This document shows, one piece after another, positions 1-9,107 of a DNA stretch of 55,135 nucleotides. Below the pieces are notes generated by a model. That model ran no database searches and was not told where the DNA came from. It was given only the letters and a program-made list of their open reading frames with translations. Origin of the DNA: Gammaproteobacteria bacterium (GTDB taxonomy: Bacteria; Pseudomonadota; Gammaproteobacteria; Ga0077554; Ga007554); NCBI GenBank assembly GCA_021731145.1, contig JAKFXX010000038.1, forward strand, positions 1 to 55,135, written 5' to 3'. The position numbers and the translations under genes were made by a program. Each line of letters starts with the position of its first letter. Positions within the stretch are counted from its first letter, which is position 1.

Positions 1-114
1 ACCCACAATCGGTACTTCGCTACCCTGGCCGATGTGCTCGTGGCCGTCGAAGAATGCTTCGAGCGATGGCGGAAACCCAATTCTGTGCTGCGTAGATTAT
101 GCGGCATTATTTAA
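1..114 (+). mobile_element. IS630-family transposase, C-terminal end only
   Basis: Reading from base 1, the frame gives about 37 residues ending in a taa stop at 112-114. They include HNRYFATLADVLVAV, ECFERWRKPN and LRRLCGII, which resemble the C-terminal tail of IS630/Tc1-type DDE transposases. The start and the catalytic DDE region lie outside the window. The next bases run straight into a remnant of another gene, so this is probably the edge of an insertion that damaged that gene. Recognition is by remembered family pattern and no search was run. Confidence 0.65.
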
Positions 115-118
115 GACG

Positions 119-331
119 CTATATTTAACGGGCATTGAGGTCAAGGCCAGCAGTAATGTGGACGGCAAAGACTTCAAGGGATTACGCCACCTGAAAGAAA
201 CTGAACCGCATGCCTTCCAGCGGGGCATCGTACTGTATACCGGGCGCGAAGTCGTGCCGTTCGATGCTGACCTGTTTGCCGTGCCTTTGTCGATGTGGTG
301 GGCAGTTAGCCCGGCCAGTTTTACACCGTAG
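119..331 (+). pseudogene. C-terminal remnant of an AAA ATPase with DUF4143 domain
   Basis: In the frame ending with a stop at 329-331 the residues GIEVKASSNVDGKDFKGL, then RGIVLYTGREVVPFD and LFAVPLSMWW, are typical of the extreme C-terminus of the ATPase/DUF4143 family (restriction-endonuclease-like fold, EVKAS motif). Only about 65 residues remain, directly after the IS630 transposase tail, so the gene was probably cut by that insertion. The upstream part of the same frame (32-118) is transposase sequence read in another frame and is not part of the protein. Confidence 0.6.
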
Positions 332-339
332 GAGCGCTT

Positions 340-1386
340 TCAGGGGCAACCACTCCCCTGAAACCACTGCGCAGTTTCCGCCAGGCCCTGCTCCATCGTA
401 AACGGCGGCGTCCACCCCAGCTCCCGCCGGATTTTAGAGCTGTCAATCACCAAAGAATCCAGCAGCCGTTCCACCTGCGCCGATTTGCCGGTCAACTGCC
501 CCGCTAAACGCAGCAAGGCGGGTGGTACAGGCAGCAATCGCGCCGGACGCCCCAGTGAAGTGGCAATACGCCGGATCAACTCTGGCGTTGATACATCCTC
601 GCCGTCGCTCACCAGATAGGTTTGACCAGCGGCGGCAGGGTGCTCCAAACAAGCAATGATGGCATCGACAAGATTGCCGACGTAGACAAGACTGCGGTGA
701 TTGTTAATCGCCCCGAATGGTAGTGGCACACCCTTTTGAACCAAGGCCAGTAATCTCAAAAAATTTGCACCCACCCCCGGCCCGTAGACCAAAGGGGGGC
801 GCAATATGACGACCTCAAGCCCTGTTTCCTGGGCAACGCGATGTAAAGCCTGTTCGGCCTCCCATTTACTCACTCCATAAGGATCTTGTGGGTTTGGTTC
901 ATTACCTTCCGCAAACGCCCTCAATGTTCCCCCCTTTAACAAAGGGGGGCCAGGGGGGATTTGAGTAGATGCGATTTGTGAAGGATATGGCCCCGGCGCT
1001 TGCTCCCCATTCACCTTGATAGAGCTCACATAAACAAAGCGCCGAACACCCGCACGAGCAGCCTCGCGCGCCAATCGCTCGGTTCCAGCCACGTTCACCT
1101 TGCGAAACTCCGCCAACGGATCGGTAACACTGTCGTGCATGACATGAACCCGCGCGGCAAGATGAACAACCCTATTCACACCGATAAGGGCATCTTCCCA
1201 ACATGTATCCGGATCGATGTCGCCTACAGCAACCTCGTAGCCGACAAGGGATGAAGCGCGGCCACTACGGCGAACAACCGCGCGCACTCTGAAACTTGAT
1301 TTCAACAATGCATCGACAACACCCCGCCCGACAAAACCGTTAGCGCCCGTGACTAACACAATCGGGTTCATTTCATTTTCTAACAC
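340..1386 (-). CDS. NAD-dependent sugar-nucleotide epimerase/dehydratase (extended SDR)
   Basis: This is an extended short-chain dehydrogenase of about 348 aa acting on a nucleotide sugar in polysaccharide synthesis. The N-terminal Rossmann motif TGANGFVGRGV (GxxGxxG) and the catalytic YGVSK (YxxxK) are visible, and the family often sits at the end of O-antigen/EPS operons (WbpV- or GalE-like). A GTG at 1386 overlaps the preceding glycosyltransferase stop. The internal ATG at 1371, which starts MNPIVLVTGANG, is also plausible and fits the usual N-terminus better. Between the catalytic Ser region and YGVSK lies an unusual stretch with IPPGPPLLKGG. It is encoded by a C/G-rich palindrome at 921-968 and is not expected in this family. 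The reading frame stays open. The exact substrate cannot be assigned. Confidence 0.85.
   Translation of the reverse strand: MLENEMNPIVLVTGANGFVGRGVVDALLKSSFRVRAVVRRSGRASSLVGYEVAVGDIDPDTCWEDALIGVNRVVHLAARVHVMHDSVTDPLAEFRKVNVAGTERLAREAARAGVRRFVYVSSIKVNGEQAPGPYPSQIASTQIPPGPPLLKGGTLRAFAEGNEPNPQDPYGVSKWEAEQALHRVAQETGLEVVILRPPLVYGPGVGANFLRLLALVQKGVPLPFGAINNHRSLVYVGNLVDAIIACLEHPAAAGQTYLVSDGEDVSTPELIRRIATSLGRPARLLPVPPALLRLAGQLTGKSAQVERLLDSLVIDSSKIRRELGWTPPFTMEQGLAETAQWFQGSGCP
921..968. repeat. palindromic repeat inserted in frame in the epimerase gene
   Basis: The core is CCCCCCTTT (929-937), the loop AAC and AAAGGGGGG (941-949), followed by a second G run at 952-957. It encodes the IPPGPPLLKGG stretch of the epimerase at a place where relatives have a short loop before the YxxxK motif. 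Dispersed repeats built on CCCCCTTT/AAAGGGGG are common between genes in several bacterial lineages. Here one lies inside a gene without breaking the frame. The outer limits are approximate. Confidence 0.6.
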
Positions 1387-2504
1387 AACAACTGCCGATA
1401 CACATCAAGAGTTTCGCTCACAACCCTTTCCACCGAAAACTCTGCCATGGCGATTTCTCGCCCTTTGGCCCCCATGCGCCGACGCAGTTCCGCATCTTCA
1501 ATCAAGCGCCGCAGAGCTTCTGCCAATGCCGTAGCGTCGCGCACCGGAACAAGGAAGCCGTTTTCTCCATCCCGAACAATTTCCCGACAGCCCGGCACAT
1601 CTGTGGCCACAATGGGGAGTCCACTGGCAGCAGCTTCAATAAGCACTTTTGGCAGACCTTCGCGATATGATGGCAAGCAAACAATATGTGCCTTTGCGAA
1701 TACCATAGGCATGTTGGCATGTTGCCCCCACCACTCCACTACATCGCTCTGTTGCCAGCTCTCTAACTGAGACTTAGGCACTGCCGCTGGATTGCCAGAA
1801 TCAGTATCTCCTACCAGAGCAAAACGGGCTTTAATGCCCCTATCGCAGAGCTGCCGCGCCGCATCTACAAACTCCCCAACCCCCTTGTCCCACAACATAC
1901 GCGCGGCGAATACTACTAAGGGCAGACCCGGCGGTTCTGGCACCGGAGAGAACTGAGCCATGTCCACACCCGAGCCTTTGATTAATACTGTTTGACGCGC
2001 ATCAACCAACCTCGACATCAAAAATGAAGAACGATCATCGGGATTTTGAAAGATCACCCGCCCATTTGCGTGACCCAAGGCAAAGCGATAAGCTCCCTTA
2101 ACAATCATGCGCAGGAGGGACGCCTTGAAACCCCGCGCAATAAAAACATAGCCCAAACCAGTGACGGCGCTTACAACCGCAGGTACGCCCGCAAGGCGCG
2201 CCGCGATACCCCCATAAAGTACCGGCTTTATAGTAACCAGATGTACCAAATCAGGCTTTACCTTTCGATAAAGGCGATATAAAGCTACCACACTCGCCAA
2301 CTCTTCTCCCAGGTGTACTCCTCGGCGGGTAAGGGGAATTGGATGGAACGTAAAACCCACAGCAAGTATCTTTTCCGCATCGTCCGACAGAGGCGTCGCC
2401 ACATGAACATCAAAGCCCTCGCCCTGAGCAGCAAGCGCTAGCGGCAAGCGGTGAGAAAGAAAGAAATTTGCATCATTAACAACATATAAAATGCGCATGC
2501 TCAT
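1380..2504 (-). CDS. GT4-family glycosyltransferase
   Basis: This GT-B fold retaining glycosyltransferase has about 374 aa. The N-terminal half begins MRILYVVNDANFFLSHRLPLA, and the C-terminal donor domain carries the GT4 motif region YREGLPKVLIEAAASGLPIV with its EGLP...E signature. It probably transfers a sugar to the lipid-linked EPS repeat unit at the cytoplasmic face of the inner membrane. The chosen ATG overlaps the asnB stop (TAATG). An in-frame TTG at 2513 is a less likely start. The 3' end overlaps the epimerase GTG. The acceptor and donor sugars are unknown. Confidence 0.88.
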   Translation of the reverse strand: MSMRILYVVNDANFFLSHRLPLALAAQGEGFDVHVATPLSDDAEKILAVGFTFHPIPLTRRGVHLGEELASVVALYRLYRKVKPDLVHLVTIKPVLYGGIAARLAGVPAVVSAVTGLGYVFIARGFKASLLRMIVKGAYRFALGHANGRVIFQNPDDRSSFLMSRLVDARQTVLIKGSGVDMAQFSPVPEPPGLPLVVFAARMLWDKGVGEFVDAARQLCDRGIKARFALVGDTDSGNPAAVPKSQLESWQQSDVVEWWGQHANMPMVFAKAHIVCLPSYREGLPKVLIEAAASGLPIVATDVPGCREIVRDGENGFLVPVRDATALAEALRRLIEDAELRRRMGAKGREIAMAEFSVERVVSETLDVYRQLLC

Positions 2505-4504
2505 TAGCGACAAAAGGCTGAAGCAGCCGCACTCTCATTATTCTGATTCTCCAACCAAGCCTGAAACATCAAAACATCCCATAAGTGATATTGCCAATTC
2601 CTCTTCCCAGAAAGATGCTCTAGCCACTTGACACGAATCGGTTCTGGATGAAAATAGCCCTCTCGCCGTAACCTTCCCTCATCCAATAGATCCTCAGCCC
2701 ATTCACGCAATGGGCCGCGCAACCAGGAATCAATTGGCACACCAAAACCCATCTTGGGTCGCTCGATCAATTCCTTTGGTACATATTTGTAAAGCACTTG
2801 CCGTAAAATCCACTTACCCTGGCCGTTGCGAATTTTCATGGGCAATGGCAAACGCCAAGCAAACTCCACCACCCGGTGGTCTAATAAGGGCACCCGCGAT
2901 TCGAGGCTGACTCCCATTGACGCGCGATCTACCTTCGCCAGGATATCATCTGGCAAATATGTCATCGTATCGAGGTACATCATGCGATGGCTGAAATCTT
3001 CCAGGTCAGCCCATTGACTCCGGTCAGTCAACACGGTCAGCGGTTCATGCCCGCCAATCACCAACGCATCAGGGTCTTTCCAGTGCGAAACCAAACCCTG
3101 ATACATTTCCTCAGGTTGCCGTGCGCCTAAAATCTCTGCCAGTTTATGCAGTTTATCCCCCGGGGTGCGCTGTCGAAGCTTGGATGGCAGCAACGGCCCA
3201 AGCCGGGCAAAAATATCATCCCACCTCTGCGGCGGAATGCCTTTCAGCATTTTCCCAATAAGCACACGCATTTCACTCGGCATCCAGCCAATTCTTTTCC
3301 AGAGGTCTCTGCCCCAGAAATAGCGATTATAGCCGCCGAATAATTCGTCCCCCCCATCCCCTGAAAGGCTCACCGTTACATGCTGGCGCGCCAATTGCGA
3401 GACAAGGAATGTCGGAATCTGCGAGGAATCGGCAAAAGGTTCATCATACAGCGTCGGCAACCGGGGAATCACCGCCATCGCCTGCTCCGGCGTCACATAT
3501 AACTCGGTGTGATCAGTCCCTAAATGCTGCGCGACTGCTTTGGCGTGTTCCGCTTCATTATAACCCGCCTCATGAAAACCAATGGTGAAGGTTTTGACTG
3601 GCCTGTCACTTTGTGCTTGCATCAACGCGACCACAGCAGAAGAATCCACCCCACCCGACAAAAACGCCCCCAAGGGAACATCAGCCACCATCTGTTGCCT
3701 CACCGATTGCCTCAGCAAGCCATCCAGATGCTCGATAGCGTCTTCTTCAGTACCAGAAAAAGGATTGGCGACCCCACTTTCAGCCACCTCCTCCACAGAC
3801 CAATAGGGCATAGGCGTGCAAAAACGATTTTTAGCCGCATCATCAAACGACAAGCTTAAAATAGTCCCAGGCAAGAGTTTGAAAATTCCCTTATAAATAG
3901 AATAGGGTGCAGGAATATAATTGTGTCGCATAAGCGCCGCCAAAGCATCGCGATTGATCTCTCCGCCCCAGGCAGGATGGACGCGCAAGGCTTTGAGTTC
4001 CGAACCAAACAGAAATACATCTCCCATCCAACCATAATAAAGCGGTTTTTCCCCCAATCGATCTCGTATTAAATGGAGTACCCGCTCTTTACGATCCCAC
4101 AACGCAAGAGCAAACATTCCAATAGAACGTTTAATCGCCTCTACCACACCCCAATGAGCAATCGCAGCCAACATTACCTCTGTATCAGAATGGCCCCGCC
4201 AAGATGGGCATGCGTGTAATGTATCTAATTCCTCGCGAATAATTTCGTGATTATAAATCTCTCCGTTGAATGCAATAACAAAGCGGCCACAAGCAGAAAG
4301 CATCGGCTGATGGCCCTGGGGAGACAAATCGACGATGGAAAGGCGGCGATGGCCTAACGCAATACCCACCTCACGATCAACCCATATTCCATAGTCATCG
4401 GGGCCACGATGCAACAAAGCATTTGCCATGTATGTGGCACTTACATTGAGCTGTTCATCACTGACGTTGGATAGAGGAGTAAAGAAACCAGCAAAACCAC
4501 ACAT
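2504..4504 (-). CDS. asnB: asparagine synthase (glutamine-hydrolysing) of the EPS operon
   Basis: A 666-aa class II glutamine amidotransferase/asparagine synthetase. Cys2 of MCGFAGFF is the N-terminal nucleophile, and RHRRLSIVD-like and GEIYN motifs follow in the glutaminase domain. The synthetase domain carries the pyrophosphate loop SGGVDSSAV and the SGDGGDELFGGY motif. In EPS loci these enzymes are thought to amidate a sugar acid or peptide-like substituent rather than supply asparagine; that role is inferred from context. It is followed directly by the GT4 gene (overlapping stop/start) and preceded by a 49-bp gap after the membrane protein gene. Length and motifs look complete. Confidence 0.9.
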   Translation of the reverse strand: MCGFAGFFTPLSNVSDEQLNVSATYMANALLHRGPDDYGIWVDREVGIALGHRRLSIVDLSPQGHQPMLSACGRFVIAFNGEIYNHEIIREELDTLHACPSWRGHSDTEVMLAAIAHWGVVEAIKRSIGMFALALWDRKERVLHLIRDRLGEKPLYYGWMGDVFLFGSELKALRVHPAWGGEINRDALAALMRHNYIPAPYSIYKGIFKLLPGTILSLSFDDAAKNRFCTPMPYWSVEEVAESGVANPFSGTEEDAIEHLDGLLRQSVRQQMVADVPLGAFLSGGVDSSAVVALMQAQSDRPVKTFTIGFHEAGYNEAEHAKAVAQHLGTDHTELYVTPEQAMAVIPRLPTLYDEPFADSSQIPTFLVSQLARQHVTVSLSGDGGDELFGGYNRYFWGRDLWKRIGWMPSEMRVLIGKMLKGIPPQRWDDIFARLGPLLPSKLRQRTPGDKLHKLAEILGARQPEEMYQGLVSHWKDPDALVIGGHEPLTVLTDRSQWADLEDFSHRMMYLDTMTYLPDDILAKVDRASMGVSLESRVPLLDHRVVEFAWRLPLPMKIRNGQGKWILRQVLYKYVPKELIERPKMGFGVPIDSWLRGPLREWAEDLLDEGRLRREGYFHPEPIRVKWLEHLSGKRNWQYHLWDVLMFQAWLENQNNESAAASAFCR

Positions 4505-4553
4505 TATTTTTTTCTAAACACAGAAATTACTCTTTAATAGATTAAGAGAGGGG

Positions 4554-5867
4554 TTAAACGTTATTGTTGGATATCAAAGCCCTAGATCGGCGCCGTGCAA
4601 GATATAACAACAAACCTACTAGTACCGGCAATATTTGCAATTTGAAGCGTACTGCGGTTCCCAGATTCTGGTAGGAAACAAAACCATATACGGCCGCCCA
4701 TATCACTACCAGAAAAATAGCCCAAATCACTAATGGTTGACGTGCTTCTCTCCAGCCAGTACGCTTTATCGCTAATAATAAGAGACTAAGAAGCACTAAA
4801 TTTTCTAACCCAGCCAATAATCCAAACGGATTAAGAATCTCTCCAGGCAAAGGACGAAATAATGCAGTAAAGATGCCTAGAGGCGCAAAAGCCACCATAT
4901 CATTAATACTAGCGAATTCCATCGCTATCTCTTGACCGCTTCCGCCCGTAGCAAAACCCCGAGAAATCGTATCTGTGGTTTCAAGCATATCTTGAATAGT
5001 TCCAATATTCATCTGCTCAGAAAACTGATTAAAAAAGAATGAAAAAATAGAAACCACAAATACAGCAAACATCACTTTTTGCAAGCCACCACGTATGCCA
5101 TGCAAGGCAAAAACAATTAATGGCAGCAACAGAATCAATCCCATCCATTGACGAATAAACATCGTCAGAGCGATTCCCAAAGCAATCATAAACAAATAAT
5201 ATAGCCCTCGCGACCGATACCAGCCTACAACCCCATAGGTATAAAGCGCCATACCCAATAGAATAATTGGTTCCTTCCCCAAAATAGATGACCAGAACAA
5301 AATGGAAGGAAAAAGAGCTAACATATAAAAAACACGAATATTTTCGCGTCGAAGAAATATCACAGATGCTCGATAAAAAAGGTATATAGCTAATAATCCA
5401 ACCATAGAAAAAGATACTTTCATCGCATGGTAAGAATCAGGGAATGCTTGGTTATGCAGCCACGCCAAAGCAGAAATGTTCTGGGTGCCAGATCCAAACC
5501 CAACTTCTTCCAAAAATAAAGCATCATTCTGTTTAGAGTCAGAAAAGTACGAATATGCGTCTAGCGTCTCGTAATTTGCCTCGTACAACAACATAAAACC
5601 CAGAGTAATGACTGATTTGATTAGCCATACAACTATCAAAGCTCTTCTATCTCGAAATGGCAAGGGCCACGCTAAAATACTTACCCCCAGAAAAGCGGCC
5701 CATATAATTCCAATGATGTAATCAGATACTATATCCGTTTGGGGAATGTTGCGCCCCAAGTCTATTACCAGATCAAAAAAGCCAAACACGAGCAGCGCAC
5801 TAATAACTAGCACAATAAGCGCACTGATCCAGCGCCTACTGCGAGCGATTAACCAATGGTTACTCAT
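4554..5867 (-). CDS. polytopic membrane protein of the EPS operon (possible polymerase)
   Basis: A 437-aa protein with roughly ten to eleven hydrophobic segments, starting MSNHWLIARSRRW followed by an immediate membrane helix. A recognisable patch is LFPSILFWSSILGKEP, seen in membrane proteins of polysaccharide clusters. The operon has a flippase and glycosyltransferases but no other multi-pass protein, so a Wzy-like polymerase or a membrane glycosyltransferase are the natural candidates. No catalytic motif proves either. The base composition is richer in A/T than in the neighbouring genes, as is common for Wzy genes. The 121-bp gap upstream, before the next glycosyltransferase, holds no gene I can see. 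Confidence 0.7.
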   Translation of the reverse strand: MSNHWLIARSRRWISALIVLVISALLVFGFFDLVIDLGRNIPQTDIVSDYIIGIIWAAFLGVSILAWPLPFRDRRALIVVWLIKSVITLGFMLLYEANYETLDAYSYFSDSKQNDALFLEEVGFGSGTQNISALAWLHNQAFPDSYHAMKVSFSMVGLLAIYLFYRASVIFLRRENIRVFYMLALFPSILFWSSILGKEPIILLGMALYTYGVVGWYRSRGLYYLFMIALGIALTMFIRQWMGLILLLPLIVFALHGIRGGLQKVMFAVFVVSIFSFFFNQFSEQMNIGTIQDMLETTDTISRGFATGGSGQEIAMEFASINDMVAFAPLGIFTALFRPLPGEILNPFGLLAGLENLVLLSLLLLAIKRTGWREARQPLVIWAIFLVVIWAAVYGFVSYQNLGTAVRFKLQILPVLVGLLLYLARRRSRALISNNNV

Positions 5868-5988
5868 GTTGCGACATTTTTCATAGAAAAAAATAATCCA
5901 TCACATCAACACAAAACAATAAACGACTTTACATCCGAAGCAGAAAAACTGCCAGGTTCCATAAACCGGTCAATCCGCACATTTACTG

Positions 5989-7131
5989 TCACCTTCTCTG
6001 CCCCATGGCAGCCAACTCACCGTAAAACACCTCATATTGCCGAATCACCATCCCGATCTCAAAATGCTCCGCCACCCGCGCGCGCGCCTGTTCGCCCAGT
6101 ACCGACTTTTCAGCGGGGGGCAATGCAAGCAATTCTTCCAGCGCGGCAGCAAGTCCGGCCATGTCACCCGACGCGACGACCCGCCCCGTATCACCGACGA
6201 TGTAAGCCGAATCGCCCACATCCGTGACCACACACGGTACGCCGCACGCCATCGCCTCGCCCAGGACGTTGGGGAATGCCTCACCGTAAGAAGAAGAAGC
6301 CAGCACATCCAATGCCGCCATCAACTCAGGTATATCATTACGCAAACCCAGTAGATGGGTATTGGCAAGCACACCTGCCTGGGTAATTGTCTGCATCAAC
6401 GCTGCGTTACCAATATCAATACCTTGGCCTGCGAGGACAAAATACACTTGCGGCATGTGGCGATACAACACACCCGCTGCCTCAAAAAACCCGGCATGAT
6501 TTTTCTGTGGGTCAAACCTGCCGATCAGCCCTACCAAGAGCGTTTGATCAGTAATCCCCAGCTCAGCCCGTATCTGGTGTCTGGCATCGTTGTCCGGTTT
6601 AAATCGGGTCAGATCGAAACCATTGGGCACAACCACCATTTTTTCCGCTGCATAGCCACATGCCACATGAACTTGCCGTGCCTTCTCGGAACACGAGAGG
6701 ATTCGTGACGGCACCCATTTCGAGATCGACGCGCACAGGCTGACGACTGCACGGGTTGAAAGTTTAGTTTTGTCCCTATCCAGATTGCTGTTGCGAATAC
6801 ACCAGCCTATCGCGGAAATACCTGCCAGGCGTGCCGCCAGCCCACCCAGCAAATCAGCGTGGTACATCCAGGTGTGAACGACATCGGGGTTCAGGCGTTT
6901 GAGCATTCGCACCAGCCGAAAAAAATCCAGCAAGTTGGGTATACCTGGTTTCATGCCAACCGCTTCCACCGGAATACCGAGTGCGGCAATACGCGGGGCA
7001 AGCCCGCCCAGTGTCGTCAGGGAAATGACATGGGGTACAAAGCGCTGGCGATCCAGCCGCTCCAGCACCTTGAGCAACATTATTTCGGCGCCACCGGTAT
7101 TTAGTCCGGTGATAATAATCGCTACGCGCAC
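5989..7131 (-). CDS. GT4-family glycosyltransferase
   Basis: A 380-aa GT-B enzyme. The N-terminus MRVAIIITGLNTGGAEIML has the GGAE motif typical of GT4 enzymes in EPS clusters. The C-terminal half contains VPNGFDLTRFKP, GRFDPQKNH and SSYGEAFPNVLGEAMACG, the latter being the nucleotide-sugar binding EX7E region. The likely job is sugar transfer to undecaprenyl-linked intermediates in the cytoplasm. It starts 3 bp after the stop of the next upstream glycosyltransferase, so the two are certainly co-transcribed. The specific linkage is unknown. Confidence 0.88.
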   Translation of the reverse strand: MRVAIIITGLNTGGAEIMLLKVLERLDRQRFVPHVISLTTLGGLAPRIAALGIPVEAVGMKPGIPNLLDFFRLVRMLKRLNPDVVHTWMYHADLLGGLAARLAGISAIGWCIRNSNLDRDKTKLSTRAVVSLCASISKWVPSRILSCSEKARQVHVACGYAAEKMVVVPNGFDLTRFKPDNDARHQIRAELGITDQTLLVGLIGRFDPQKNHAGFFEAAGVLYRHMPQVYFVLAGQGIDIGNAALMQTITQAGVLANTHLLGLRNDIPELMAALDVLASSSYGEAFPNVLGEAMACGVPCVVTDVGDSAYIVGDTGRVVASGDMAGLAAALEELLALPPAEKSVLGEQARARVAEHFEIGMVIRQYEVFYGELAAMGQRR

Positions 7132-7134
7132 CCC

Positions 7135-8151
7135 TTACACTCCTCGCAGGTAGCCAGCGAACAGGGGTGCCAGCGCGTTGACGCTATACGACTCCTCAAC
7201 AACTCGTCGGCCCGAAGCCCCCATTTCTGAGCGCAACCTTTGATTGTCCAGCAGACTAACCAGTGCCTCCACCCACTGCCCCCCCGTACTTGCCCCGATT
7301 CCAACATTCCCCATCGCCAGCACCTCCGCATTCATACCGACAGGTGACACCACGACCGGCAAACCACAAGCCATGTATTGGAGCATCTTGAAACTGCACT
7401 TGCCTCTCGCCCAAGGCGTATCCTCAAGGGGCATAATGCCAATATCCATACTTTGAATGCTTTCCACCTCGATTTTTTCCTCCCAACGAATATACTTGAT
7501 TCGATTTGGATCAATGGATTGAAACTTTGGAAACTGATCACAGACAACTAATAACTGCGCCTTCGGGATCATCGTCATGACTTTCGCCAAAGCTGCTTCT
7601 ATGGCATAGAGATATCTCAGATTAGTGTATGTACCAATCCAGCCTATTACCTTTCGATCGTCGATCTGACTATGTCTCGACGGCGGGACATATCGCGCCG
7701 TATCCACTGCTGTTGGAATTATGGTCACGTTGCGATTCCAAGCGCCGAACCACTCCGCCAGGTAGGCGTTGCCGCAGATCACCCCGTCCGACATCTGGGC
7801 AAGGCGGCGTGCGAAGTGACCCTTTCGTAGCAGGAAAATCGCGTCATCCACGTCCAGGATTCGCGGCTTCATTGTCAACGGCTCCAGCGTCACAAATGTC
7901 GATAGCATTTCCCGTTGAAAAAGCGTTAAATCACACTGATACGAAAGTGCAATACCGGGCAGCCTACTCATCAAGGAAGAAACAGCCCATAAGGGACGGG
8001 TAATATGGCTACGCGGTGGATAGCTGCCCACTGTTGCGGGAAACTCCTGAATCTGAATGCCTACGTGCCGCAATGATTCAATATATTGGCGAACGCGGAA
8101 TCGCGCACTTGGTACAGCGACGCCACCGGTGAACGCAGCCACCCTAATCAT
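7135..8151 (-). CDS. glycosyltransferase (GT-B fold, group 1-like)
   Basis: A 338-aa protein starting MIRVAAFTGG, with IGWIGTYTNLRYL and CSFKMLQYMACGLPVVVSPVGMN. This is the C-terminal pattern of GT4/GT1-like enzymes, with Glu replaced in part of the EX7E motif. The middle contains LDVDDAIFL, a motif often seen in EPS glycosyltransferases of this subgroup. It overlaps the upstream methyltransferase gene by 4 bp (ATGA) and is followed 3 bp later by another glycosyltransferase. It is slightly short for a GT4 enzyme but both lobes are present. Confidence 0.82.
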   Translation of the reverse strand: MIRVAAFTGGVAVPSARFRVRQYIESLRHVGIQIQEFPATVGSYPPRSHITRPLWAVSSLMSRLPGIALSYQCDLTLFQREMLSTFVTLEPLTMKPRILDVDDAIFLLRKGHFARRLAQMSDGVICGNAYLAEWFGAWNRNVTIIPTAVDTARYVPPSRHSQIDDRKVIGWIGTYTNLRYLYAIEAALAKVMTMIPKAQLLVVCDQFPKFQSIDPNRIKYIRWEEKIEVESIQSMDIGIMPLEDTPWARGKCSFKMLQYMACGLPVVVSPVGMNAEVLAMGNVGIGASTGGQWVEALVSLLDNQRLRSEMGASGRRVVEESYSVNALAPLFAGYLRGV

Positions 8152-9107
8152 TCCTTAACCCTCGCCCAAACGGTCATGCGTCCAGTCTGACCGAACGCGC
8201 TCATGACTCGGGCAATTGGATATTGCAACGCTAATTGCCATTTACCGGCGCGTTCCGGAAAGTCGATAAGCTTCTGCCCAAACCCCACACAGCCCTCGTC
8301 TCGCAACAGGTAACCCGTGCCCGCAATCAGGTTGCTCAACACTCGGTGGTGGTGAACCTTCTCCAGCGTCCAGCCACCAGCCTGCAAAATCCGCCCCAAG
8401 GTTTCGGGCGTGAAATGGTGAAGATGATTTGGCAGCTGCAGCGCATACCATTTTTCTTTAAAAAAGCGAAACTCCAGCGAACCGGCATTTGGCACCGAAA
8501 GTACCAGCCAAGCGCCAGGCTTGGCCCATTCGCGAAGCTTTTGAAGTCCGCCGATAGGATCATGCAGGTGCTCCAGCACCATCCAACCAACGATAAGGTC
8601 AAAAGGTTCATTGGGATCCGGAGCCGTTTCCAATGGCCCGGCATGGACACGGTAGCCAAGCTGGGCCACCGCTTGGGCGGCTTTCTCGGAAAACTCAATG
8701 CCCTCCACCTGCCAGCCTTGACCTGCCATCTGGTGCATGAAAGCACCAGATGCGCAGCCCACCTCCAGCAGCCGCCCCGGAGCCAACAACGGCAAGGGCG
8801 TAGTGTTGAGATTGAAGATTCTTTTGACCGTGAGCTTAAGCAGTCTCTTGATACCGGAAGCGGGTTTAGCCTGTCGTACTTGGGTGCCTAGGTAAGGGCC
8901 ATAGTTGTCCGGATAATAGAAACCGATCGTTTCCGGCGTTGGGCGGGGGTTGGTGCGCATCAGTCCACAGGTTCGGCATTTGACGACGGTGAATTCACCG
9001 GGCAGGTCATGGAGCAGGTCGCGTCCGGTGAGAATGACTTCGTCGTTTTTTGGGCAGCCGAAGGGGCAGCAAACATTTTCAAGCATAACATTTTTTGGTG
9101 TATTCAT
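8148..9107 (-). CDS. class I SAM-dependent methyltransferase with N-terminal zinc ribbon
   Basis: A 319-aa protein. The first ~60 residues hold a Cys-rich region (CCPFGC, then CRTCGLMRTNPRP) typical of methyltransferases of EPS clusters that begin with a zinc ribbon. The SAM-binding motif I is LLEVGCASGAFM, followed by FDLIVGWMVLEHLHDP (motif IV region). It probably methylates a sugar or sugar-bound group of the polysaccharide. The gene is translationally coupled to both neighbours through 4-bp overlaps (flippase upstream, glycosyltransferase downstream). The substrate cannot be read from the sequence. Confidence 0.85.
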   Translation of the reverse strand: MNTPKNVMLENVCCPFGCPKNDEVILTGRDLLHDLPGEFTVVKCRTCGLMRTNPRPTPETIGFYYPDNYGPYLGTQVRQAKPASGIKRLLKLTVKRIFNLNTTPLPLLAPGRLLEVGCASGAFMHQMAGQGWQVEGIEFSEKAAQAVAQLGYRVHAGPLETAPDPNEPFDLIVGWMVLEHLHDPIGGLQKLREWAKPGAWLVLSVPNAGSLEFRFFKEKWYALQLPNHLHHFTPETLGRILQAGGWTLEKVHHHRVLSNLIAGTGYLLRDEGCVGFGQKLIDFPERAGKWQLALQYPIARVMSAFGQTGRMTVWARVKE

